DNA of 64,000 nt from Defluviimonas aquaemixtae (GTDB lineage: Bacteria > Pseudomonadota > Alphaproteobacteria > Rhodobacterales > Rhodobacteraceae): contig NZ_OMOQ01000003.1 of NCBI RefSeq assembly GCF_900302475.1, positions 372,001 to 436,000 of the forward strand, in the 5' to 3' direction. The notes below the pieces were generated by a model. It worked only from the letters and a program-made list of their open reading frames with translations, searched no databases and was not told the DNA's origin. A program made the position numbers and the translations under genes. This document shows, piece after piece, positions 16,677 to 24,953 of the stretch (positions within the stretch are counted from its first letter, which is position 1; the number at the start of each line of letters is the position of its first letter).

Positions 16677-16859
16677 TAGGCGACACACGGCTTCATTGCG
16701 ACTTTTCACTACCTCCGCACATCACATTAATATTGCGCTAACCATTCGCCAAATACCATTATTCTTGGCGCTCGCTTCCCGCAGTGGTTGATTCAGTCTA
16801 GAGGGGAACGAACACGAAGGCGCGGAAACGGGTGAATTTGACAGGTATGGAGCTCTGAA

Positions 16860-17081
16860 ATGGGTAAGCACTGGTGGATAGCCGAAGTACTGATGGATAT
16901 GGCGGCGTATGCGGAAAAAAACGATCTTCACACACTTAATGCGCAACTCTGCAACATTATGGTGACAGCCAACCAACTAATGCATGAGGCCCCGGACCAG
17001 GCGGACGGTGCAGCTACCACCGATATCATTTTGCCTCGGAAGCGGAGTGGCAAGAAGCTCAATCCAGCAACTTCAATTTAG
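16860..17081 (+). CDS. Small helical protein, paralogue of B
   Basis: 73 residues: MGKHWWIAEVLMDMAAYAEK then NDLHTLNAQL. It shares A-A-Y-A-E-K/R-N-x-L with the proteins at 12988 and 29146, and adds a basic tail (LPRKRSGKKLNP). GGAG precedes the ATG. A degenerate CtrA-type sequence CTAA-CCATTCG-CCAA lies at about 16737-16751. Function unknown. Confidence 0.65.
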   Translation: MGKHWWIAEVLMDMAAYAEKNDLHTLNAQLCNIMVTANQLMHEAPDQADGAATTDIILPRKRSGKKLNPATSI

Positions 17082-17379
17082 CTGAACCGCGCCGCGTGCG
17101 CTGGAGGCGCCAACTCCTAGGGACGATGGGACAGTATGAGCAAGACAACGAGCAAGCATTTGCCTCGAGACATTACGGCAATCTGGCGGAAATGGTGACA
17201 TCGTTACGGTCCGTCGCTTCGAGTGCCTGTTTTTTTGAACCGGCAAGGCGAACTCCAATTGCTCGGGAATATGTGGGACGAAGTCTTTGGGAATTCTTTA
17301 GAACTCACGGTGTTGATGGATTGGGCCGGTTCAAGAAGCCTATAGGTTATCCATCGTGACGCTCGAGCCACAACCAGCT

Positions 17380-17545
17380 TGGATGACCCGATCCTCCAGA
17401 CGTAGAAGATTCCGCTGATCACCCGCCGGTCGTCCTCTCGCGCCCCTCCGCGCGGCTGTTTGGAAGAAAAGGCGCGATCAGTGCCCACTCGCTGTCGCTG
17501 CCATCGTGCTTGCCTTGCTCGCCTCCGTTTTCCAAAAGTGCTTCA
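17380..17545 (-). pseudogene. IS5-family transposase N-terminal fragment
   Basis: Minus-strand frames give SEWALIAPFLPNSRAEGRE then, shifted, REDDRRVISGIFYVWRIG, the start of IS5-type transposases. Frameshifted and truncated. Upstream on the plus strand (17096-17359) there is an open frame with no family resemblance that I leave uncalled. Confidence 0.65.
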
Positions 17546-17610
17546 CGACAGAGATTTTCTGCGCAAACGGTCCTGTTGCCGGGCCCCCTCTTTCCCGGGA
17601 CAGTCACTCC

Positions 17611-17781
17611 CTAAGGCCTTGGCAATTGGCATTCCCGCGCGGCGTAGCCATTGAGTACGGCGATACTGACCTTTAGTTCGGCGACCTGGCGTTCGGAGTC
17701 TCGTGCCCTCAGGCGCTGACTCAGCAATTCCACGTAGAGTATCTTGATTTGACGCGGCTTCGACGGTGATGGTCGCTCCAT
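17611..17781 (-). CDS. Possible small coiled protein
   Basis: A 56-codon minus-strand frame, MERPSPSKPRQIKILYVELL, continuing SQRLRARDSERQVAELKVSI. The heptad-like Leu/Val/Ile spacing suggests a short coiled coil. No clear ribosome site and no family; it could be a transposon scrap. Confidence 0.25.
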   Translation of the reverse strand: MERPSPSKPRQIKILYVELLSQRLRARDSERQVAELKVSIAVLNGYAARECQLPRP

Positions 17782-18115
17782 CTTCGCCCGAGCGTGCCCG
17801 AGCTACTTCGAACGTGCAGAGACTCCATTGTGCACGGCGGTACCGGCGGTGACAGCGTTCCACGGCTGCACCTACTCGCGCGGCGGGACGATCGCATTGG
17901 TCTGCGGTTGGTAATGTCATCGTTGCACTTGCAGTTGTGGTGGGCGATCGGCGATTACTCTCCCAATCTCCTTGCAGACTGAAATTTTTCTAAGCATGTC
18001 CGGCAGCACCGACGCATCGTCGTAACTGCTCCCCGTGATCTCGTCGGCCGAACCTCCCGTGTTAGCTCGCCGAAGCGAAGATGGAACTTGGGCAAACAAG
18101 GCGTTTGGAACCGCC

Positions 18116-18265
18116 ATGCTTGCGGACACGCTATTCGCCTCCACCTTCGATTGTAAGATCGATGCCGTTGATCAGCAGGTTCTCAGTTTAGTGAGTCTTG
18201 CTCTGTCTCCACAACGCAGAGAGTTGGCCGCTCGGCTCGTGTTCGACCGATACCCTGAAGCTTGA
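18116..18265 (+). CDS. Possible small protein before the RTX gene
   Basis: 49 residues from ATG 18116 (MLADTLFASTFDCKIDAVDQ), ending AARLVFDRYPEA, helical in character. A longer frame begins at 18035. No family is recognised and no strong ribosome site seen. It lies 100 bp before the RTX gene on the same strand. Confidence 0.25.
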   Translation: MLADTLFASTFDCKIDAVDQQVLSLVSLALSPQRRELAARLVFDRYPEA

Positions 18266-18364
18266 AGAGAGGCATCGCAACGAATCCTTAGCGAGAATGA
18301 AATAGTAAGGGTCGTGCTGCACCGCGCCGCCACCTAGACACGTCCATTAGAAAGAGCCCACACT

Positions 18365-21307
18365 ATGTCCACGGCCATAAAATTCGATTTCTCTCAAGCC
18401 GCCGGCGAAGAAATTGAGTCGAGTTTGTTCGGCGCTAACATGATATTTACAAAAAACATTCTCGACAATAATTCGAGTCCAACCTTAGACAACTTGAATG
18501 TCAGTAATATCCGTTACCCGGGAGGCTCCGTAACCGAATTTAACTTTGACTATAGAAACCCCGATATCGCGGTCAACGATAATAGCTTACACTACGATAA
18601 TGATCAAGATACTGCGCCAACTCCACTCCTTCCAGGCGAATTTGTTCCTCTGACTAGTTTTCTCGACTGGGTAGAGTCCACTGGAAAGTCAGCCACTGTT
18701 GTGTTGCCAACACGCAATTTAGTCGACCAGTCGACTCAACAAGGTACGCTGCCGCGTGCGATCAATATTGAAGCAATTGAAGACCTTAAAAAATTTCTTT
18801 TGGATCTCCTATCTGATGTCGACTCGAACGGCAATGCAATGCAAAACGCAGATATAGCGGCGCTTGAAATCGGTAATGAATACTGGAGTTTGGGAAGTAT
18901 GACCGCCGCCGAATACGGTGCGGTTGTTGATGCAGTAATTGCAGTCATAGAAGGCGTGTTTGAGGAGTTAGGAATTTCTTCTCAGGAGGCGCCGGATGTT
19001 CTGGTGCAAATGGGAAGTCCGTGGGGTGTTGAATTTCAGTCGGGGGGGGCATACTACGGAATAACTGCGGACTCACCTCAGTATATCCTTGATCAATATG
19101 GCTTAACTGATTCTGATTTCTTGAACGATGGATCATTGAAATGGCTATCTAAAATAAATCTGGTGAATTTGGATATAATAAGAGGTATCTCTGAGGATTC
19201 ACGCAACTCTGTTGATGGTGTCGTTGATCATTATTACTATCACAACACTGATAATGCGTTAAGTTATACATCAGGTTCGATAAACTATATTGATAGAGAT
19301 TATGCGATTTGGTCGTCTAATTTTGGGAGGGAATTGGATCTTCACATAACAGAGTGGAATGTGAAGACGGCAAATCTCAATCAACTCGGCCTTAAAGGGG
19401 CCGGCGTTATATTGGAACAGGTGGAAAATTTAGTAAGGCTTGGAGTAGACTCAGCTTTTGTATGGCCCTATCAACATAATACTCGCAATGATCTCGCGGG
19501 GTCACCAGGTGACGACACCAGCCTCACACCGTTGGGTGCCGCTTTCAAGTTGGCGGCGGAAAGTCTGGTAGGCACCCGCAGACTGGATAGTAATATAAGT
19601 GGCGGTGAACTGGAAGTTAACGCTTATTCTGCGAGTGAGAAATTTGTATTCTTTGTGTCTTCACGTTCTGATACACAACAATCTATCGAAATCGACTTCG
19701 GCGATCTTGTCTCATCATATGTGAGCGTTTCTGGCGTAAAGATAGGGGTTGATCTTTCGACGTCTGATGGACGGCATTGGACTCCAAGCGGCATATCCCA
19801 AGTGGAATACTTCAATGAGAGTGACGTGCAAGCTCAGCTTAGCCAGTATTCAGAAGATGAACTCGGAACAGCGGCGAATGTTTCTTTCGTTCTCGATCCG
19901 TACGAGGTGATGAGGCTAGAGTTTGTGCTAGATGCGGCTAGGCAGTTTTCGGGAGCATCCGGCAACGACACTTGGAGCGGAGGCGCGGGATACGACGTCG
20001 CCTTCGGAAGTTCTGGCGATGACACGCTACTTGGCTTCGATGGCAACGACACTTTAGCTGGAGATGACGGCCGTGACCATTTGGCCGGCGGGGGCGGCCA
20101 TGATGAACTCAATGGCGGCGCTGGCGACGATTGGATTACCGGTGACTCCGGTAACGATACAATTGAAGGAGGCGCGGGCGCGGACACGCTGATCGGCGGC
20201 AGCGGTATCGATACCGTGAACTACTACTATTCGTCGGGCGGCGTGACCATCGACCTGCTCACCAACGCCGTCTCGGGCGGCTGGGCGGCCGACGACACGA
20301 TCTCCGGCTTCGAGCGGGCGTACGGCTCCAACTCGGGCAACGATGTTCTCAAGGGCTCGAACGGGGCCAATGTCCTGCGCGGCTATGGCGGCAACGACAT
20401 CGTCTACGACCGGGGCGGCGATGACTACGTCGATCTCGGCGATGGCAACGATGCCGTGATCGTCGGCAACGGCGCGGACACGCTGATCGGCGGCAGCGGT
20501 ATCGATACCGTGAACTACTACTATTCGTCGGGCGGCGTGACCATCGACCTGCTCACCAACGCCGTCTCGGGCGGCTGGGCGGCCGACGACACGATCTCCG
20601 GCTTCGAGCGGGCGTACGGCTCCAACTCGGGCAACGATGTTCTCAAGGGCTCGAACGGGGCCAATGTCCTGCGCGGCTATGGCGGCAACGACATCGTCTA
20701 CGACCGGGGCGGCGATGACTACGTCGATCTCGGCGATGGCAACGATGCCGTGATCGTCGGCAACGGCGCGGACACGCTGATCGGCGGCAGCGGTATCGAT
20801 ACCGTGAACTACTACTATTCGTCGGGCGGCGTGACCATCGACCTGCTCACCAACGCCGTCTCGGGCGGCTGGGCGGCCGACGACACGATCTCCGGCTTCG
20901 AGCGGGCGTACGGCTCCAACTCGGGCAACGATGTTCTCAAGGGCTCGAACGGGGCCAATGTCCTGCGCGGCTATGGCGGCAACGACCGGCTTGATGGTCG
21001 GGCGGGCAACGACTATCTCGATGGTGGCTCGGGGGGCGATACTTTGACCGGCGGAGTCGGCGCGGATCACTTCGTGTTTCACAAAACCTACGGCGCTGAT
21101 CTGATTACGGATTTCGCATACGGCCTTGATGAGCTTGTTCTGGATCACTCGCTCTGGGGCGGCGGGCTGACCGAAGCGCAGGTGATCTCGATCTACGCTT
21201 CGGTTATCGGGGAAAACCTGGTCCTTGACTTCGGTGGCGGCGACACGATCACGTTACAGGGCATCGCGTCTCCAGGCCTGCTCGTCGATGACATTTTGAT
21301 AGTCTAA
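18365..21307 (+). CDS. Glycoside-hydrolase-like RTX protein
   Basis: 980 residues. Residues 1-520 look like a clan-A TIM-barrel hydrolase (GH39/GH51/GH79-like): IRYPGGSVTEFNFDYR (50-64), ALEIGNEYW with acid/base Glu near 172, LHITEWNVK with nucleophile Glu near 330, and VWPYQHNTRND. Residues 530-980 are RTX nonapeptides (GGxGxDxLx) including three 98-residue units. No N-terminal signal; C-terminal LDFGGGDTITLQGIASPGLL is typical of type I secretion, so it should be exported and Ca-bound. The hydrolase part is clearly AT-richer than the RTX part, suggesting a chimera. The substrate (probably a polysaccharide) is unknown. Confidence 0.85.
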   Translation: MSTAIKFDFSQAAGEEIESSLFGANMIFTKNILDNNSSPTLDNLNVSNIRYPGGSVTEFNFDYRNPDIAVNDNSLHYDNDQDTAPTPLLPGEFVPLTSFLDWVESTGKSATVVLPTRNLVDQSTQQGTLPRAINIEAIEDLKKFLLDLLSDVDSNGNAMQNADIAALEIGNEYWSLGSMTAAEYGAVVDAVIAVIEGVFEELGISSQEAPDVLVQMGSPWGVEFQSGGAYYGITADSPQYILDQYGLTDSDFLNDGSLKWLSKINLVNLDIIRGISEDSRNSVDGVVDHYYYHNTDNALSYTSGSINYIDRDYAIWSSNFGRELDLHITEWNVKTANLNQLGLKGAGVILEQVENLVRLGVDSAFVWPYQHNTRNDLAGSPGDDTSLTPLGAAFKLAAESLVGTRRLDSNISGGELEVNAYSASEKFVFFVSSRSDTQQSIEIDFGDLVSSYVSVSGVKIGVDLSTSDGRHWTPSGISQVEYFNESDVQAQLSQYSEDELGTAANVSFVLDPYEVMRLEFVLDAARQFSGASGNDTWSGGAGYDVAFGSSGDDTLLGFDGNDTLAGDDGRDHLAGGGGHDELNGGAGDDWITGDSGNDTIEGGAGADTLIGGSGIDTVNYYYSSGGVTIDLLTNAVSGGWAADDTISGFERAYGSNSGNDVLKGSNGANVLRGYGGNDIVYDRGGDDYVDLGDGNDAVIVGNGADTLIGGSGIDTVNYYYSSGGVTIDLLTNAVSGGWAADDTISGFERAYGSNSGNDVLKGSNGANVLRGYGGNDIVYDRGGDDYVDLGDGNDAVIVGNGADTLIGGSGIDTVNYYYSSGGVTIDLLTNAVSGGWAADDTISGFERAYGSNSGNDVLKGSNGANVLRGYGGNDRLDGRAGNDYLDGGSGGDTLTGGVGADHFVFHKTYGADLITDFAYGLDELVLDHSLWGGGLTEAQVISIYASVIGENLVLDFGGGDTITLQGIASPGLLVDDILIV
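20181..20986 (+). repeat. Three 294-bp tandem repeats within the RTX gene
   Basis: Units begin at 20181, 20475 and 20769; units 1 and 2 appear base-identical, and unit 3 is identical for 218 bp before diverging. Each encodes GADTLIGGSGIDTVNYYYSS ... and 98 residues in all. Identity at synonymous sites indicates recent duplication or gene conversion and makes copy number prone to change. Confidence 0.93.
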
Positions 21308-21404
21308 GTGACTGGGCCCAAACGCTCCTCTGGTGAGTCGCTGTTGCTCGGGAGTCAGAGAAGGTGAGTTAGGTAAGATTCAGATCTGGATCTAACAGCA
21401 TTGC

Positions 21405-21610
21405 CGGGAAGAAGAAGCGCGGACGGCAAGACGGCTGCAAGGAACCACAGCCCAGTCTTCAAGGCAAAGTCGCGTTGCCTGCGATAAAGGACAAGACGAC
21501 GATGAGCGCGCCGGCTACTCAGTTCGTCGTCAATCTGAAACGGGGACCGCCGCCTGCACCTACTGCTGAAACGCGAGGGCCGGGAGGTGAACTAGAAGAA
21601 TCTCTAGCGA
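21405..21610 (+). pseudogene. IS3-family remnant (OrfA then OrfB scraps)
   Basis: Short frames resemble HSPVFKAK and VALPAIKDKTTM (OrfA H-S-P-E-F-K-A-K-V-A-L) and then RLHLLLKREGREVN followed by a stop (OrfB R-L-H-x-L-L-K-R-E-G). A heavily deleted element. Confidence 0.55.
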
Positions 21611-21633
21611 GAAGAAGTATCACATGAGGCGCG

Positions 21634-21978
21634 GTGAAGATTGCCGCTCTGGTGATGGCATTGCCGGCCAGGCTGATGCGGCCTCGCATACCCGACATTG
21701 CGCTGGCTTCCTACGTCCACCAGCTTCGCGGCAAGGGCATTCCAATCGATACTGAGTTTGAGAGGCATGACGGCACCTACAAGGGCTTCCACGCGCGCTA
21801 CCGGCATGCCTGTAACGCGACTGTGACTGCAATTAGTTTCGGAGGGCAGCAACTGACGCAGAGGCCCTCCCAGCGGCGCTCAGAGCTCCTCCCAGCGCCC
21901 GTTCGCTGCATTGTGGCGCACGGCCTTCCCGAGCCCAGCGCGCGCCTGGTGGCGTCTCTCGCGTTTGGAGAGGGCTGA
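21634..21978 (+). CDS. Winged-helix-like protein, probably truncated
   Basis: About 114 codons from GTG 21634. The middle, YVHQLRGKGIPIDTEFERHD then GTYKGFHARY, resembles small phage-type winged-helix proteins with an R-G-K-G-x-x-I-x-T wing. The N-terminus is probably lost to the IS3 debris before it. It ends two bases before the rep-like gene. Confidence 0.4.
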   Translation: MKIAALVMALPARLMRPRIPDIALASYVHQLRGKGIPIDTEFERHDGTYKGFHARYRHACNATVTAISFGGQQLTQRPSQRRSELLPAPVRCIVAHGLPEPSARLVASLAFGEG

Positions 21979-21979
21979 C

Positions 21980-22495
21980 ATGGCTAGAAAGGGGAAGCGA
22001 CCGGAAGAGGGACAGTATGTGCCCTTGCCCTATTCCCTGCTCAAGTCGCCTGCCTGGCGGTCCCTCTCCGGGGCCGCCATCAAGGTGTTTCTGGAGCTGC
22101 ATACGCGCTTCAATGGCGGCAACAACGGCAAAATTCATATGTCGATGAACGAAGCCGCCGACGTGCTGGGCTTGGGCAAGGCAACCGTCCAGCGGGCATT
22201 CGTGGAATTGCAGGAGAAGGGCTTTATTGCTCTGACCGCTTCTGGAAGCTGGTATCACCGCAAAGCGCACGACTGGCGGCTTACGACGAAGCCCATGCAT
22301 ACTGTGGTGGGGAAGCAGGTCGCTATAAATGACTGGCGGTCTTGGCAGCCGGCAAAAACAAAACGCGGTTCTGAATCGGACCCGTCACTCTCGCAAATGG
22401 TTCCGTCTCGAAACCCAGGCAACGGCATTGGTTCCAAACCGGAACCCGTCAGCGGCAAACCTGTGAACGGCTTCGGTTCTGGAATGGAACACTAA
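21980..22495 (+). CDS. Rep-like helix-turn-helix protein
   Basis: 171 residues. MARKGKRPEEGQYVPLPYSL then LLKSPAWRSLSGAAIKVFLE and a winged helix MSMNEAADVLGLGKATVQRA-FVELQEKGFI. This resembles helix-turn-helix proteins that alphaproteobacterial plasmids and phages carry near replication genes. The C-terminal 50 residues are low-complexity with repeated NGxGS units. GAGAGGG precedes ATG 21980. Could be a replication initiator relative or regulator; no origin-like iterons were noticed. Confidence 0.7.
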   Translation: MARKGKRPEEGQYVPLPYSLLKSPAWRSLSGAAIKVFLELHTRFNGGNNGKIHMSMNEAADVLGLGKATVQRAFVELQEKGFIALTASGSWYHRKAHDWRLTTKPMHTVVGKQVAINDWRSWQPAKTKRGSESDPSLSQMVPSRNPGNGIGSKPEPVSGKPVNGFGSGMEH

Positions 22496-22643
22496 TACTT
22501 ACCACTCCCACGAGCGGCGCCAAACTGAGCACCAAATTCTGATCGCCTCTACGACGAGGCTCAGGCTGTGGCTGCTGGATGGCGCGCACCGCGCTGGCGC
22601 TGATTTCGGCTTTCTCGTTGGAGACCGCAAGCGCGCTTGATCC

Positions 22644-22844
22644 CTACTCTTGGTTTGACCGCGAATGTGCCGCGAATTCATGCGCACAGATCATTCCCAC
22701 CGCAACAATCGTGCTCACAAGGAAATAGGTCCCGATCACTCCCAAGACCGACGACTCCGCCCAAGCAGCGCTGATTGCGAATAAGAGACCTGCAACCGAT
22801 CCGGGTAGTATGAACAGCAGTGCCAAAGCCAAACCTCCTCTCAC
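22644..22844 (-). CDS. Small two-helix membrane protein (paralogue 1)
   Basis: About 60-66 residues, ALLFILPGSVAGLLFAISAA then SVLGVIGTYFLVSTIVAVGM: two transmembrane helices and a short polar tail. A TTG after AGGAGG (about 22826) may be the real start. Its paralogue is at 27065-27232 with the same layout and the same kind of upstream CtrA-type box. No family known to me. Confidence 0.6.
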   Translation of the reverse strand: MRGGLALALLFILPGSVAGLLFAISAAWAESSVLGVIGTYFLVSTIVAVGMICAHEFAAHSRSNQE

Positions 22845-22883
22845 GCAAGAGTTAGGGTTCAGTTAACCATAAACGCCCGCATG

Positions 22884-22898
22884 CTAACAAAGGGTTAA
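22884..22898 (-). promoter_or_regulatory. CtrA-type box upstream of small membrane protein 1
   Basis: Read on the minus strand: TTAA-CCCTTTG-TTAG, one mismatch to TTAA-N7-TTAA. A half-site TTAACCAT is at 22863-22870. The box lies about 40-60 bp upstream of the likely start. Confidence 0.55.
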
Positions 22899-22909
22899 CC
22901 CAAAAACGA

Positions 22910-22934
22910 AAAGCCCTGCTCGCGGCAGGGCTTT
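22910..22934. terminator. Intrinsic terminator hairpin
   Basis: AAAGCCCTGC (22910-22919), five-base loop, GCAGGGCTTT (22925-22934); perfect 10-bp stem with A-rich and T-rich sides. It would act on either strand, isolating the small membrane gene from what lies to its right. Confidence 0.8.
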
Positions 22935-23082
22935 ATCGTTTGAGGAGTTTTGAGTTGATTGGTTTATTGGCTCGATGGCCCACGATAGACAGAATGTGGT
23001 TAACTATCTGTAACCGAACGTGTCTCCGCTCAAATGGAGGCGCGCGAAGAGCGCAATTCGCATTCTTGGGAATCCCTGACGG

Positions 23083-23262
23083 CTAGTGGCAGTGGCAGGG
23101 CTTGGAACCGGCCTGGCAGCATTGCCCTTTTGGCGAATCCTTTCGGCACCCCCCGCTGTGGTCATAGTCTGTGACCCCGGGCATCCAGGCCAAGTTGCCG
23201 GATACCGCTGGACCGACCCCCAGCAGACCGCCGAAAGAATTGAGCATTGGTACCTTCGTCAT
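23083..23262 (-). CDS. Cysteine-rich 59-residue peptide
   Basis: MTKVPMLNSFGGLLGVGPAV opens the frame; the C-terminus has HSGGC, then GQCCQAG and KPCHCH, five Cys and two closing His-flanked positions. GGAGGG lies just before the ATG, the strongest ribosome site nearby. The Gly-rich leader-like first half and Cys-rich end suggest either a metal-binding peptide or a precursor of a modified peptide, but no maturation enzyme is adjacent. It overlaps the next frame upstream by about 100 bp. Confidence 0.5.
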   Translation of the reverse strand: MTKVPMLNSFGGLLGVGPAVSGNLAWMPGVTDYDHSGGCRKDSPKGQCCQAGSKPCHCH

Positions 23263-23605
23263 CCTTCCCTCCGTCAGACTTGGCGTCCCGCCGCATTGAC
23301 ACGTTTGTCCGCAGCTCGGCATGACACAAGCGGTTCTTGGCATCCAGCCAACGCTGCCACGCCGGGCGCTTTGCGGCAGCGCTCTCAAAATCGTGTCTGG
23401 CATGGCTGCTGGCCTGATCAGCGAGTGACATAACATGCCGCTCTACATCCCAAAGCTGACAGGTTACACGCTCGAACTCGTGCTCAGCGACGTACTCCAC
23501 CGCGACGCCGCTCGTCGGCCACTCCATTCGGGTCCGAATGTCCGCGAGGCTTCTTCGTATTTCGAGCAGTTCGCTCGATCGGTCCTGCCCTGATTCCTCC
23601 ACCAT
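23162..23605 (-). CDS. Hypothetical coiled protein
   Basis: About 147 residues, MVEESGQDRSSELLEIRRSL onward, mostly helical and charged (LADIRTRMEW, EFERVTCQLWDVERHVMSLA). GGAG is eight bases before ATG 23605. The last 35 residues overlap the cysteine-rich frame and have poor coding character, so a frameshift or earlier end is possible. No family recognised. Confidence 0.5.
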   Translation of the reverse strand: MVEESGQDRSSELLEIRRSLADIRTRMEWPTSGVAVEYVAEHEFERVTCQLWDVERHVMSLADQASSHARHDFESAAAKRPAWQRWLDAKNRLCHAELRTNVSMRRDAKSDGGKDDEGTNAQFFRRSAGGRSSGIRQLGLDARGHRL

Positions 23606-23649
23606 GCGCTTCACTCCACCTACGTTTAGAAAGTCCGGGACTGGGCCGC

Positions 23650-23902
23650 GGCCGTCGGTGCCAGGACAGCCTATTTCGAGCCGGGATCACCTTGGGAAAA
23701 CGGCTACTGCGAAAGCTTCAACGGACGCATGCGAGACGAGCTGCTGAGTGGCGAGATCTTCTACTCGCTCCGGGATACCCAGATCATCATCGAAATCTGG
23801 CGGCGGCACTACAACACCAGGCGGCCTCACAGAACCCTCGGATACAGATCGCCAGCGCCAGAAACCATCATCCCGGTAGCCCAAAGGCCCAGCATGCACT
23901 AA
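23650..23902 (+). pseudogene. IS3-family OrfB C-terminal fragment
   Basis: Reads RTAYFEPGSPWENGYCESFN then GRMRDELL and HYNTRRPHRTLGYRSPAPET, including the catalytic Glu region; no upstream part. End of the frame is intact (TAA at 23900). Confidence 0.85.
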
Positions 23903-24524
23903 CAATCAAGTTGTACCAGTCAAATCGGGACGCTCACTCTGACGCCGGCCATGTCGCGTCGAAGAGCACGTCCTTCGGTGGAGCGTTAATAGGTTAATCT
24001 GATTGTAATGTGTTACGTGAGCAATCCGATAGCAAAACGCACGAGATTCTATATTTCCTCAATCGCTAATTCAGTCTACTATTTGCTTCCGGCGAGGAGC
24101 AAGTTCCGCTGGAATTAAGACTTGTACGCAAAAATGGCAACAAGGTTCCTTTGATATTCTTCTGGATTGTAGCATGCCGCGCCTTCAAATTTGCTTTCGC
24201 GAACTTTCTCGCAGGAAGTTGCCATCGTATCAGACCGAGCTTTCCGGCGGCAAGAAATCGAGCGTTACACCTCGCCGATGACGCGAGATGTTTTCTCGCG
24301 AGAAGATGTCAGAATCCAATCAGTCCAGGAAGCCGGCGCGGATCAGACGCTCGACAAGTCCGCGATGAAAAATCGCCTGGAAAATCGCTGGTGGACCCGG
24401 CGGAGGAGTGAGCCGTGGGCTTTCACGTTGTCACGACCCATCTTGCAAAGTGTTCATAATCCGCTTTTGACATCAGAGATGGAGACGTATTCTGAACCGT
24501 AGGACCTGTTCGGCCGGAACAGAA
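23903..24524. other. Unassigned 620-bp stretch
   Basis: AT-rich at first (24000-24180). Two overlapping plus-strand frames (24151-24411, 24191-24502) have no family likeness and weak ribosome sites, so I leave them uncalled. Nothing else recognised. Confidence 0.35.
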
Positions 24525-24720
24525 CTGTATCCGCTGGCGCCCAGAAACGATGAGCTGCTCGCGGCGCGGATGACGGAGTTGAAATTTTCGCAATAGCGAT
24601 AAAATCATCTGCGGCCGCACGCCATAGTTGGACTTGGAGGGCAAGTCGCTAAACAAAGCGCATGCTCTGCCTTCTGGCGCTGGGTCAACAGCCACGTGGC
24701 TACACAAGTGTTCAATTTTG
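24525..24720 (+). pseudogene. IS3-family remnant with internal deletion
   Basis: APRNDELLAARMTELKFSQ (OrfB N-terminal region) is followed within 25 bp by NHLRPHAIVGLGGQVA (OrfB C-terminal R-P-H-x-x-x-G), so the catalytic middle has been deleted. Confidence 0.55.
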
Positions 24721-24734
24721 GTTTTGGGAGGTTG

Positions 24735-24749
24735 TTAACCATTCGTTAA
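24735..24749 (+). promoter_or_regulatory. CtrA-type box, 205 bp before sulfotransferase
   Basis: TTAA-CCATTCG-TTAA, a perfect TTAA-N7-TTAA including the preferred TTAACCAT half. The distance to the ATG at 24954 is long for direct promoter control but the leader holds no other gene. Confidence 0.6.
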
Positions 24750-24953
24750 CAATTCTCACCTACGTGGAGAAGAAAAGAGCACGGTAAGGCGTGGATGCCG
24801 TGGTGGCCGCGCTCTTCTGTCTGAAAAGGGAACTAAGTCGGGCGTGCTACCGACGAAAGGGGTCGGTACGGGGTCTGCAATGTGATGCGAACCAAAATCC
24901 GCGACAGAAATTGCCTAGACTCGGAGATAGTATGAGTTGGGAAGGGTTTCAGC

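Noticed and set aside
17096-17359. 87-codon plus-strand frame
   Set aside because: Starts within a weak context and runs into IS5 debris antisense; no family likeness.
20181-20986. Regularly spaced repeats, considered as CRISPR-like
   Set aside because: Units are 294 bp, tandem, in frame and coding for RTX peptides; no spacers.
20054-21148. 364-codon minus-strand frame with internal repeats
   Set aside because: Repeat pattern simply mirrors the RTX repeats on the plus strand.
23990-24005. TTAATAGGTTAA, considered as another CtrA box
   Set aside because: Spacing is four bases, not seven, and no gene starts nearby.
24151-24502. Two overlapping frames in the unassigned stretch
   Set aside because: Neither has family likeness, a good ribosome site or consistent composition.
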